Below are positions 1-6,443 of a DNA stretch of 12,820 nt, piece after piece. Below the pieces are notes generated by a model that was not told the origin of the DNA, searched no databases, and saw only the letters and a list, made by a program, of their open reading frames with translations. This DNA is from Gammaproteobacteria bacterium (lineage in GTDB: Bacteria > Pseudomonadota > Gammaproteobacteria > Arenicellales > Spongiicolonaceae). The stretch lies in NCBI GenBank assembly GCA_007570945.1, contig RKSH01000071.1, forward strand, positions 1 to 12,820, read 5' to 3'. The position numbers were made by a program, and so were the translations under genes. Positions within the stretch are counted from its first letter, which is position 1, and each line of letters opens with the position of its first letter.

Positions 1-374
1 CGCGGCGACTCGCCGACGGACTCGACTTGTTGGCGGCAACCGCCGATGATGATGGCGCGTTCGCCGAACACGCCGCCAGCGACAGCGGACTAACCGACTA
101 CTTTCCCTGCGCGCAGGATTATTTTGATGTGGCGCAATTTGCCGGCGAGGAGTTTGTCGATTCGTCGCCGGTGCACGGCGCCTTGGCGACATTTTCAGAC
201 CATGACCTCGGCGTAGACGGTACGCTGTATTTGCCGAACAACGGCGGCGCGAATTTTTCCGTGAGAGTCAGAGGAATGGGCGCGGAATCCGCCGCAATCG
301 AAGTCAGCGACCGCGCAAACGCCAGGCTGAAATTGATGCGCGCGGCGACGGTTAACGCCGACCGAAAACCGTAA
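1..374 (+). CDS. 3' end of an unidentified gene (5' truncated by window edge)
   Basis: The frame is open from the left edge to a TAA at 372-374, giving about 123 residues; a TTG at 27 is available but the gene probably starts outside the window. The other two forward frames hit stops within the first 100 bases. The antisense frame over the same stretch is rich in Ser, Thr and Pro, as is the antisense frame of the well-supported gene at 476-1309, so the + frame is the better coding candidate. The product is acidic in its first half, has a Gly/Asn-rich centre (NNGGANF) and a basic end. I recognise no family. The TAA overlaps the ATG of the next small ORF (taATG), which suggests translational coupling, and the R-M genes follow on the same strand. 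It may be part of that locus or the end of an unrelated neighbour. Confidence 0.4.
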   Translation, partial: RRLADGLDLLAATADDDGAFAEHAASDSGLTDYFPCAQDYFDVAQFAGEEFVDSSPVHGALATFSDHDLGVDGTLYLPNNGGANFSVRVRGMGAESAAIEVSDRANARLKLMRAATVNADRKP

Positions 375-469
375 TGAGCCAAAAGAAATCCAACACGCCG
401 TCGAAGAAAAAGATGGCGCTGTCCGCGCTTTTTGAAGAATGCAAAAAGCGCGGCGATTTTGTGAACTGA
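374..469 (+). CDS. 31-residue basic mini-ORF, possible remnant of a restriction gene N-terminus
   Basis: The ATG at 374-376 shares one base with the preceding TAA, and the frame closes at TGA 467-469. The product is Lys-rich at its start (KKSNTPSKKK) and continues ALSALFEECKKRGDF before stopping. From memory, that last stretch resembles the start of a family of stand-alone restriction endonucleases (LFxEC-KKGDF followed by a long catalytic domain). If so, this is the stub of a gene whose body was lost or replaced by the gene at 476. It could equally be a genuine short leader peptide coupled to the upstream gene. The family link is recall, not a search result. Confidence 0.3.
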   Translation: MSQKKSNTPSKKKMALSALFEECKKRGDFVN

Positions 470-475
470 ACGCCC

Positions 476-1309
476 ATGACCGTGAGGAAAATGATGCTTG
501 AAGAAAACGCCATCGTCACCGCGCCGGCAACCAACGACCCCGCTTATAAACCAAAGCGGGCGCAAAGGATTGCGGAGGCGCTCGCGTTTGCGGGCGGTAC
601 CGCCGATGCGCCGAACAAACATGTGATTGCCGCGTTGCCGCTCGGCAAGGAAGCGTTTTTTATGAAGCCCGGCAAAGAAGCGCAGCGGGAAAACCCCAAC
701 ATCCACGATATGTTTCCCGGAGTGGGGAAAGACGGCGCGAACGAAGTCGCCACTTTTACTTTTGAGGTAATTTGGGAGCACTTGGTGGAAATTTCCATCA
801 TCAACCAAATTCTGTTCAAGAAGGTTCTGGTGTTGCTTTACCGCAACTGCTTTTTTATCGACCACGCCGCCGATGAAAACGGCAACCTCCGCTATGCGCC
901 GTCCGCGGAAGTGCTGGACTGCATCAACAAAATCGACTACGCGGTGCGCGCCGGGTTTAACGACAAGTTCAAAAAGGAGAAAATCGGCTTGCTGGAGTTT
1001 TTGCACTTCATCGATTTGCTTGGCTGGAACGAAGATGTGAAATATCATGTCGCGAATAACGCCGCCGACTTCACCGCAAAAAACGCCAATGTCGGCCGGC
1101 CCAACACCATCATCAGCGTCATCAGCGTGCCGCTTCGAATCAACGACTTTCTTTCCAACGTCATCGAAAATGTCGAGCGCGTTGAAAGAATCAATGTGCG
1201 CCTGATACTGTCCACGATGCAGCAACTCAGCAAGTCCCGCGGGGTGTACCCCATGTCGCATAAACAGTTGCGCGAATATCTGTCGCCGTATTTGGACGGC
1301 GAGCGGTGA
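476..1309 (+). CDS. Putative type II restriction endonuclease of the 5' R-M locus
   Basis: The 277-residue frame ends at TGA 1307-1309, only 7 bases before the methyltransferase ATG at 1317. That tight R-then-M arrangement is the main reason for the call. The protein is soluble, with no signal peptide or membrane segment. It contains the blocks GKEAQRENPNIHDMFPG near residue 65 and GRPNTIISVISVPLRINDFL near 205, and ends in a basic, tyrosine-rich tail (QLREYLSPYL). I cannot point to a convincing PD-(D/E)xK, HNH or GIY-YIG motif, so the catalytic fold is unassigned. The start is uncertain: ATG 476 has no Shine-Dalgarno, while ATG 494 lies 6 bases after GAGG (484-487) and would trim 6 residues. 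Base composition is less GC-rich than the metabolic genes, in keeping with horizontal transfer. It could instead be another R-M-associated protein. Confidence 0.5.
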   Translation: MTVRKMMLEENAIVTAPATNDPAYKPKRAQRIAEALAFAGGTADAPNKHVIAALPLGKEAFFMKPGKEAQRENPNIHDMFPGVGKDGANEVATFTFEVIWEHLVEISIINQILFKKVLVLLYRNCFFIDHAADENGNLRYAPSAEVLDCINKIDYAVRAGFNDKFKKEKIGLLEFLHFIDLLGWNEDVKYHVANNAADFTAKNANVGRPNTIISVISVPLRINDFLSNVIENVERVERINVRLILSTMQQLSKSRGVYPMSHKQLREYLSPYLDGER

Positions 1310-1316
1310 CCGACCT

Positions 1317-2141
1317 ATGAAAACGCTGCCGAAACAATTTCACAACCGGGTCATCCAAAGCGATGTCATGGACACGCTGCGCGCGTTGCCGTCCGATTGT
1401 TTTGACATGATTTGGGGCGACCCGGATTACGGCGTGGGCATCAACTACAACGGCAAAAGGTACACAAAAAAGTGGGCGGAATATATCGACTGGTATATCA
1501 ACCTGGCGAGGGAGAGTTTGCGCGTGCTAAAGCCCACGGGCAACTTGTTTATGATGAACTACCCCAAGCAGAACGCGCATTTGCGCGCGCATTATCTCGA
1601 CGTTGCCGCGCACGATGTGTTCGAATATGTCTGGGTTTATCCGACCAATGTCGGGCATTCGCCGCGCCGTTTCACGACCGCCCACCGCTCCATTTTGCAC
1701 GCGACCAAAAGCAAGAACAACAATTTTTACAAGGACCAAGTCGCCCAGCCGTACCGCAACCCGGCCGACAAACGCATTAAGGGCCGCATCGCCGAAGGCA
1801 GTTCGGGGCGCATGCCGTATTCATGGCTGCAATACAACTTGGTCAAAAATGTATCGCGTGAAAAAACCTTTCATGCGTGCCAAATCCCGCAGGAATTAAG
1901 CGCGTTGTTTGTCAAATCATGCACCCGCGAAGGCGACAGTGTTTTTGTTCTGTTCGGCGGCAGCGGCTCGGAAGTTTCCAAAGTCAAGGAGTTAAAGCGC
2001 ATGTATCTGACTTGCGAGATGCATCCCGAGTATTGCGCCATTATTCGCGGTCGCTTAAAAAACAACGCGATTAGCAAAGCGCATCGCCGGCCGGCCGGCG
2101 CGGGGTTGCGCGACACCTTTACGCAGAAACTTTTCGGATGA
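1317..2141 (+). CDS. Beta-class DNA methyltransferase (N6-adenine or N4-cytosine) with DPDY motif IV
   Basis: This 274-residue enzyme would transfer a methyl group from SAM to an exocyclic amino group in DNA, protecting host sites from the neighbouring nuclease. Motif order marks it as beta class: the catalytic motif IV comes first (WGDPDYGVG, residues 33-41), followed by the target-recognition region with VGHSPRRFTTAHR, and the SAM-binding motif I comes last (VFVLFGGSGSE, about residues 209-219), followed by an acidic CEMHPEY segment typical of motif II. Motif IV reads DPDY where the family consensus is (D/N/S)PP(Y/F/W). The rest of the fold looks intact and the length is normal. It follows the putative endonuclease by 7 bases, and its TGA overlaps the ATG of the methyltransferase remnant at 2138 (ATGA), so the three form a transcription unit. 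The base methylated and the recognition sequence cannot be read from the sequence. Confidence 0.88.
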   Translation: MKTLPKQFHNRVIQSDVMDTLRALPSDCFDMIWGDPDYGVGINYNGKRYTKKWAEYIDWYINLARESLRVLKPTGNLFMMNYPKQNAHLRAHYLDVAAHDVFEYVWVYPTNVGHSPRRFTTAHRSILHATKSKNNNFYKDQVAQPYRNPADKRIKGRIAEGSSGRMPYSWLQYNLVKNVSREKTFHACQIPQELSALFVKSCTREGDSVFVLFGGSGSEVSKVKELKRMYLTCEMHPEYCAIIRGRLKNNAISKAHRRPAGAGLRDTFTQKLFG

Positions 2142-2294
2142 AATGCTTCTACAAAAACCATGGCGTTCGCTTGTTCCATGGCGATGCCGTGGAGACGATG
2201 AACGCGTTTCCGGATGGCAGCGTGGATTTAATTCTTCGCCGACCCGCCGTATAACCTTTCTAACGGCGGCTTCAGTGTGCACGCCGGCCGGCGG
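2138..2294 (+). pseudogene. Frameshifted, truncated N-terminus of a second DNA adenine methyltransferase
   Basis: The ATG at 2138 overlaps the upstream TGA. The frame reads MKCFYKNHGVRLFHGDAVET and on to GSVDLI, then one extra base (C at about 2234) throws it out of frame and it stops at a TAA just beyond. Skipping that base restores FADPPYNLSNGGFSVHAG (2235-2288), a classic beta-class m6A catalytic block of the kind seen in DpnA/MboI-type second methyltransferases. After GRR at about 2294 the resemblance ends; the target-recognition and SAM-binding parts are absent. It therefore carries two lesions, a +1 frameshift and loss of some 80% of the gene. The coupled position suggests the ancestral locus encoded one nuclease and two methyltransferases. 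Confidence 0.75.
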
Positions 2295-2439
2295 TTTGCC
2301 TGGTGGGCCCGAAGATTTCGCCAATGCGGTGCCGGCGATGATGGAGGCCTTGGGCGAACGTGCGCCGGTTTGCAGCTTCATAAACTCCCTGATACTCCCC
2401 GACGGTTTTGATTTCGCTGATGGTAAACGGCACCAACCG

Positions 2440-3495
2440 TCACCCCACCCCCCGCATCGTCTGCGGCAGCCAGGTGGCGATTTCGGGGAAGGCGACCAAG
2501 AGTGCGACCATCACCATCATCAGCAGGAACAGCATGACCGGGGAGAGTTGCAGCGACGCGATCCAGTCGGCCAGCGCGCGCGGCAGGCCGGTGAAGCCCA
2601 TGGACAGCGACAGAAACGCCGCGCCCATTAGAATGAACGCCACCATGCACGAGGTGGCGGTGGCGCCCATGACGCTGGCGCTGAAATTTTTCCAGTTTAA
2701 CTCGCCCTGCAGCGCGGCCAATGCGAGGGCGCCGGCGACGCCGAATGCGGCGGCCTCGGTGGCGGTGGCGAAGCCCAGGTACATTGCGCCAATCACCAGC
2801 GCCACCAGGCACACCACCGGAATCAGCGCGCGCGAGTTTTTAATTTTGTCGACCAAACTCATCCCCGGCTCCGCCGCCGGCCGCTGCGCCGGGCGCGCGA
2901 AGTGCCAGGCCGCGACATAACCCATGAACAGCAGCGACAGCACCAGCCCCGGCAGCACGCCGGCGATGAACAACTTGGAAATGGATTCGTTGATGGTGAC
3001 GCCGTAGACGATGAGCGTGAGCGACGGCGGAATCATGAGTCCCAGCGTCGCGGCGCCGGCCAGGGTGCCGATAATCATGGCCTCCGGGTAATTGCGCTTG
3101 CGCAGTTCGGGGATGGACATGCGGCCGACGGTGGTGAGCGTCGCCGCCGACGAGCCGGACACCGCGGCGAACACCGTGCAGCCAAGAATGTTGGTGTGCA
3201 GCAGCCCGCCGGGCAGCCGCGCCATCCACGGCGCCAGGCCGCGGAACAATTCCTCGGACAGCCGCGTGCGGTACAGAATCTCGCCCATCCAGATGAACAG
3301 CGGCAGCGCGGTCAATGACCAACCGGAGGACGACGTCCACACCGTGGTGAACATTGCATCGCCGGCCGGCCGCGTGGTGAACAATTCCATGCCCACCAGC
3401 GCCGCGCCCAACAGCGCCAGCGCCACCCACACCCCGGTGCCGAGCAGCAGGAACAGAACGAAGAGGAAAATGGCGCTAAGGGCGAGGTAATCCAC
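2440..3495 (-). CDS. dctM: TRAP transporter large permease DctM, with apparent internal C-terminal deletion
   Basis: This is the ion-coupled translocation subunit of a tripartite (DctPQM) importer in the inner membrane. I place the start at GTG 3495, 11 bases after the dctQ stop, because the protein then opens with the usual first hydrophobic helix (YLALSAIFLFVLFLLLGTG). The frame stays open further upstream only because it runs antisense-free through dctQ and the tandem repeat. Family blocks follow in order: LPLFIWMGEIL, FAAVSGSSAATLTTVGRMSIPE, LAGAATLGLMIPPS, LFIAGVLPGL, ATATEAAAFGV and GFTGLPRALADWI. The usual late region, containing LGCFLDGIS-, FG- and TPPVG-type blocks, is missing: the sequence passes directly from LFLLMMV to a normal terminal helix MVALLVAFPEIATWLP. 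At 351 residues it is about 75 shorter than the roughly 425-430 usual for the family. The reading frame is kept, so a protein can be made, but transport function is doubtful. Confidence 0.85.
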   Translation of the reverse strand: MDYLALSAIFLFVLFLLLGTGVWVALALLGAALVGMELFTTRPAGDAMFTTVWTSSSGWSLTALPLFIWMGEILYRTRLSEELFRGLAPWMARLPGGLLHTNILGCTVFAAVSGSSAATLTTVGRMSIPELRKRNYPEAMIIGTLAGAATLGLMIPPSLTLIVYGVTINESISKLFIAGVLPGLVLSLLFMGYVAAWHFARPAQRPAAEPGMSLVDKIKNSRALIPVVCLVALVIGAMYLGFATATEAAAFGVAGALALAALQGELNWKNFSASVMGATATSCMVAFILMGAAFLSLSMGFTGLPRALADWIASLQLSPVMLFLLMMVMVALLVAFPEIATWLPQTMRGVG

Positions 3496-3573
3496 GGTTG
3501 CGGCGCCTACTTTGACGGTTGCGACGTCGAACGTGACGGTTGCAACGTCGCAGGTGGCGGTTGCGACGTCGAA
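3490..3573 (-). repeat. 21-bp tandem repeat, four units, spanning dctQ 3' end and dctM start
   Basis: On the - strand four consecutive 21-base units occur at 3573-3553, 3552-3532, 3531-3511 and 3510-3490. The first three share a TKCGACGTYGCAACCGYCA-like core; the fourth is more diverged but keeps GCAACCGT. Being a multiple of three, the repeat reads as heptapeptides: in the dctQ frame STSQPPP / ATLQPSR / STSQPSK, in the dctM-phase frame FDVATAT / CDVATVT / FDVATVK. It adds a Ser/Thr/Gln/Pro tail to DctQ, and its last unit contains both the dctQ TAG (3507-3509) and the dctM GTG (3493-3495). Confidence 0.9.
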
Positions 3574-4085
3574 GATGCCGGCGCCGACCCGAACAGCAGA
3601 ACGCGCAGCAGGCCGTCCCACAGCGCCACCGCCACCAGCACCGCGCCAGCCGACATGGCCAGTTGCGGAATCCACAGCGGCGTGGCGTCCTGGCCCTGGC
3701 TGATGTCGTTCAGCGCGCGCGAAAAATAGTTGCCGCGCAGCGCAAACCAGGCGAACCAGGTGGCCAGCGGCGCGGCGACCAAATAGCACCAGGCCTCGCC
3801 CATGGCGCGGCGGTCGCCGAGGGCGTTGAGCATGAAATGCACGCGGATGTGCGCGCCGCGGCTGAGGGCGTAGGCCAGGGCCAGGAACGACGACGCGGCC
3901 ATGCAGTAGCCGGCGTAGTTGGTGGAGCCCGGAAAGCCGACGCCGGCCCACCTCGCCGTCACTTGCAGCGCCACCGCCGCCAACAACAGGACCAGAAACG
4001 CGGCGGCGGTGACGCCGGCGGCGAGGTAGACGCGGTCCAGAACGCGCGCGGCGCGCCGCCAGCCGGCGGTGAGCGCGCTCAGCAT
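3507..4085 (-). CDS. dctQ: TRAP transporter small permease DctQ
   Basis: This is the small membrane subunit that pairs with DctM and helps dock the periplasmic receptor. The 192-residue protein shows four hydrophobic segments, at about residues 22-42 (AAGVTAAAFLVLLLAAVAL), 58-75, 97-116 (CYLVAAPLATWFAWFAL) and 140-165. It carries the family-typical RGAHIRVHF motif between the second and third and PLWIPQL before the fourth. Length is normal, apart from a C-terminal extension of about 20 residues built from the 21-bp repeat (S/T/Q/P-rich). Its ATG lies 27 bases after the dctP stop and its TAG 11 bases before the dctM GTG, consistent with co-transcription in the order P-Q-M. The tail looks like a recent slippage product rather than part of the conserved fold. 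Confidence 0.92.
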   Translation of the reverse strand: MLSALTAGWRRAARVLDRVYLAAGVTAAAFLVLLLAAVALQVTARWAGVGFPGSTNYAGYCMAASSFLALAYALSRGAHIRVHFMLNALGDRRAMGEAWCYLVAAPLATWFAWFALRGNYFSRALNDISQGQDATPLWIPQLAMSAGAVLVAVALWDGLLRVLLFGSAPASSTSQPPPATLQPSRSTSQPSK

Positions 4086-4112
4086 CGCATCACCGTCGCC
4101 GCCCCCGCCGGG

Positions 4113-5096
4113 TCACATATTTTGGTAGTCCTCCACCACCGCGCGGCCGGCGGCGCCGGCCTTGTCCAGCCACTCGCGGGTCATGGTTTCGCCGACTTCT
4201 TCAAGGCCGCGGCGCAACTCCGGGCTCGCCGTCTGGGTTTTCATTCCGTTGGCCGCCAGTTGCGCCACATACCAGTCGGACAACTGCCGCGCTTTGGCGG
4301 TGCCGGCTTTTTCGGCCAGCAACGCCGCGCCGCGCACGATGTTTTGCGTGTCCTGGTCCAGGTCCTCCCAGGCATCGGCGTGCACAAAAACGTAGTTGCG
4401 CGGCAGCCAGGCGTTCACCTCGTAAAAGTGCGACACGTGCTCCCACAGTTTGCGGTCGTAGCCGGTGGAGCCGGAGGACACCATGGATTCCACCACGCCG
4501 GTGGCGAAAGCCTGGGTGATTTCCGCCGCCTCAATTTGCGTCGGCACCATGCCGGTGAGCTCGGCCAGGCGCGCGGTGGCCGAGTTGTAGGAACGAAACT
4601 TGACGCCGCGCATGTCATCCACGTCGTCCACCGGCTTGTTGAAATACAAGCCCTGCGGCGGCCATGGCACCGAATACAGCAGCACCAAATTCTGCTCGGC
4701 GAGAAGTTTTTCAATCGCCGGCCGCGCCGCTTGCCACAGTTTTTCCGAGGCATCAAAGGACGTGGCCAAGAAAGGCACCGAGTCGAAACCGAACATGGCC
4801 ACCTCATTTTGGTGCGCCGACAGCAGGCGCTCACCGATTTGCGCCTGGCCGGTTTGCACCGCGCGCTTGATGTCGCCGCCCTTGAACAGCGAGCCGCCGC
4901 CGTGCACCACAATCTCCAGGCCGCCGCCGGTGGCGATGTCCACCGCTTCTGCGAACAGTTTGCCGTTTTGCGTGTGGTAGTTGGAGTCGGCGTACGCCAT
5001 GGGCATGTCCCACTTCTCATCGGCCGCGGCAGCGCCGGCAAGCGCGCCGCACACGGCGAGGGTGAGGGCGGTGGCGGTGTATTTTGATGTTTTCAT
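4113..5096 (-). CDS. dctP: TRAP transporter periplasmic substrate-binding protein DctP
   Basis: This 327-residue receptor should capture the substrate in the periplasm and deliver it to DctQM. It begins with a Sec signal peptide (K residues at 2 and 5, hydrophobic ALTLAVCGALAGA, cleavage expected near residue 25 before ADEKW). The mature part shows the DctP fold signatures: GGGSLFKGGDIKRAVQTGQ, then FLATSFDASEKL, and GVKFRSYN with R168, the position that in this family pairs with the carboxylate of the ligand. It is followed by AEITQAFATGVVES. A carboxylated ligand such as an amino, hydroxy or keto acid is therefore likely. Neighbouring DadA-like oxidase and racemase genes favour a D-amino acid or related compound, but this is inference. 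The start is well fixed by a strong ribosome-binding site. It sits 30 bases downstream of the oxidoreductase stop in the same operon. Confidence 0.93.
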   Translation of the reverse strand: MKTSKYTATALTLAVCGALAGAAAADEKWDMPMAYADSNYHTQNGKLFAEAVDIATGGGLEIVVHGGGSLFKGGDIKRAVQTGQAQIGERLLSAHQNEVAMFGFDSVPFLATSFDASEKLWQAARPAIEKLLAEQNLVLLYSVPWPPQGLYFNKPVDDVDDMRGVKFRSYNSATARLAELTGMVPTQIEAAEITQAFATGVVESMVSSGSTGYDRKLWEHVSHFYEVNAWLPRNYVFVHADAWEDLDQDTQNIVRGAALLAEKAGTAKARQLSDWYVAQLAANGMKTQTASPELRRGLEEVGETMTREWLDKAGAAGRAVVEDYQNM

Positions 5097-5099
5097 TTT

Positions 5100-5106
5100 C
5101 TCCTCC
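5100..5106 (-). promoter_or_regulatory. Strong Shine-Dalgarno of dctP
   Basis: The - strand reads GGAGGAG, then AAA, then the dctP ATG. It is the best ribosome-binding site among the four operon genes. It fixes the dctP start and fits the usual high demand for the binding protein relative to the membrane subunits. Confidence 0.7.
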
Positions 5107-5126
5107 GGGTTGGTTGGTTTGGGTTT

Positions 5127-6365
5127 TCAGTCAAAGCGCCCGGCGCGGTAGGGGCGCAGGTCGCACGGGGCCTCGCCGCCGCAAACCAGCGCGGCGATGA
5201 TGCGCCCGGTTTTCGGGCCCATGGTCAGGCCCAGATGCTGGTGGCCGAAAGCAAACAGAACCTGCGGGTGCGCCGGCAGCGCGCCGATAAACGGCAGGCT
5301 GTCCGGCGTGGACGGGCGGTGCCCCATCCATTCCACATGCCTATCATATGTAAAATCGGGATAGATTTCACGCACTGCACGGGCCAACAGACGGAAAGCG
5401 CGGGGGTTGGGTTTTGCCGAAAGGCCGGCGAACTCCACCAGCCCGGCGGCGCGCACCCCCCACGCCATGGGCGTCAGCACCGCCTTGGTGTCGGCCAGCA
5501 TGTAAGGGTGGGGCGGCACGTGGCTGGCGCCGTGAAAATCCAAATGGTAGCCGCGCTCACTTTGCATCATGGTTTTGTGGCCCAGTTGCGCCGCAAATTT
5601 TTGCGACCAGATGCCGCAGGCGACCACCGCGCGGTCAAACTTTTTTTCACCGCCCGGCCAGGCCGCCGTCACCTTTGCATCGCCGGGGCGCAGTCGGGCG
5701 ACTTCGGCGCGCAGAAATTCGCCGCCGTTTTGGCAAAAGAAATCGGCGATGCGCCTCACGTATTCCTCCGGATCCAGCAGGTAGCCATGGCCGCCCAGGC
5801 GCCGGCCCAGCCGGTAGCGCGGGCCGAGTGCGGCATCGGCTTTGGTGAGCGCGTTGCGGTCAAGAAAATCGGCGGTGATGGCATGGCGCGCGCGCAGCCG
5901 CCAGTTCCAGTCCTCCCCCTCGGCGTCCTTGCGGCCGGGATACAAATACACATAATCCGACTCGCGCAGCAATTCTTCGGCGCCGCTGCCGGCGGCCAGG
6001 GCGCGGTGCTCGGCGACCGTGCCGGTGACCAGCGGCGCCAGCGCGGCGGCGATTGTTTCCACCCGGCCGGCGCTGGCGTTGCGCAGATAGCGCAGCGCCC
6101 AGGGCAGCAGCCGCGGCACCTGGGCGGCGCGCACAAAAACCGGCTGGTGCGGCCCCAGGACCAGGCGCGGAATTTTTCCGATAATGCCCGGTGTGGCCAC
6201 CGGAATGACGCCGCAGGCGGCGAGAATGCCGGCGTTGCCCGAGGAGGTGGCGCCGCCCGCGGTGCCGCGCTCGATTAAAGTGACGGCGCAGCCGGCGCGG
6301 CGCAGATGCTCGGCGCAGGAAACGCCGACAATGCCGGCGCCGATGACGGCCACGGTTAACTTCAT
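5127..6365 (-). CDS. DadA-like FAD-dependent D-amino acid dehydrogenase/oxidoreductase
   Basis: This enzyme should oxidatively deaminate a D-amino acid (or oxidise a cyclic imino acid such as D-proline or D-hydroxyproline) to the keto acid or imine, passing electrons from FAD to the membrane. The start at ATG 6365 gives 412 residues and places the nucleotide-binding motif at the very N-terminus (GAGIVG, residues 9-14, and E32 after the second strand). A longer frame to 6479 adds only an unrelated 38-residue extension. GGATSSGNAGIL (37-48) matches the DadA/HypO flavin-contact region, and the C-terminal HRPSTPDSLPFIG plus FAFGHQHLGLTMGPKTGR is the characteristic second FAD block. It heads the operon with dctPQM, 30 bases upstream of dctP. 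The exact substrate is unknown. Glycine oxidase and sarcosine oxidase-like enzymes share the fold, but the C-terminal block favours DadA. Confidence 0.87.
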   Translation of the reverse strand: MKLTVAVIGAGIVGVSCAEHLRRAGCAVTLIERGTAGGATSSGNAGILAACGVIPVATPGIIGKIPRLVLGPHQPVFVRAAQVPRLLPWALRYLRNASAGRVETIAAALAPLVTGTVAEHRALAAGSGAEELLRESDYVYLYPGRKDAEGEDWNWRLRARHAITADFLDRNALTKADAALGPRYRLGRRLGGHGYLLDPEEYVRRIADFFCQNGGEFLRAEVARLRPGDAKVTAAWPGGEKKFDRAVVACGIWSQKFAAQLGHKTMMQSERGYHLDFHGASHVPPHPYMLADTKAVLTPMAWGVRAAGLVEFAGLSAKPNPRAFRLLARAVREIYPDFTYDRHVEWMGHRPSTPDSLPFIGALPAHPQVLFAFGHQHLGLTMGPKTGRIIAALVCGGEAPCDLRPYRAGRFD

Positions 6366-6414
6366 CACGGGCGCCCCGCTGGAATCCCGTGCCGGGACAT
6401 GCGAGGATAGGGCC

Positions 6415-6443
6415 ATGTTAGCCGGGGCGAGCCGTGGTTGCAA
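6415..6443 (-). promoter_or_regulatory. Candidate sigma-70 promoter of the oxidoreductase-dctPQM operon
   Basis: On the - strand TTGCAA (6443-6438) is followed after exactly 17 bases by TAACAT (6420-6415). Each matches its consensus at 4 of 6 positions, with optimal spacing. Transcription would begin near 6408, leaving a leader of about 43 bases before the ATG at 6365. The -35 box overlaps the proposed GTG start of the divergent racemase gene, so the two may be regulated together. This is a consensus match only. Confidence 0.35.

Noticed and set aside
119..1261. 380-codon open frame on the - strand
   Set aside because: It is antisense to the well-supported + genes, His/Arg-rich over 476-1261 as expected of a shadow, and matches no family.
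2401..2441. Inverted repeat GACGGTT...AACCGTC at the dctM stop, considered as a terminator
   Set aside because: Only 7 bp stems with a 27-base loop and no T-run on either side; too weak to call.
3490..3573. CRISPR array
   Set aside because: The units are contiguous with no spacers and read as in-frame heptapeptides, so this is a simple tandem repeat.
3540..5087. 515-codon open frame on the + strand
   Set aside because: Shadow of dctQ and dctP; composition is dominated by Arg, His, Gln and Gly, and the opposite strand encodes clear family motifs.
5235..6278. 347-codon open frame on the + strand
   Set aside because: Antisense shadow of the DadA-like oxidoreductase, which carries intact FAD-binding motifs.
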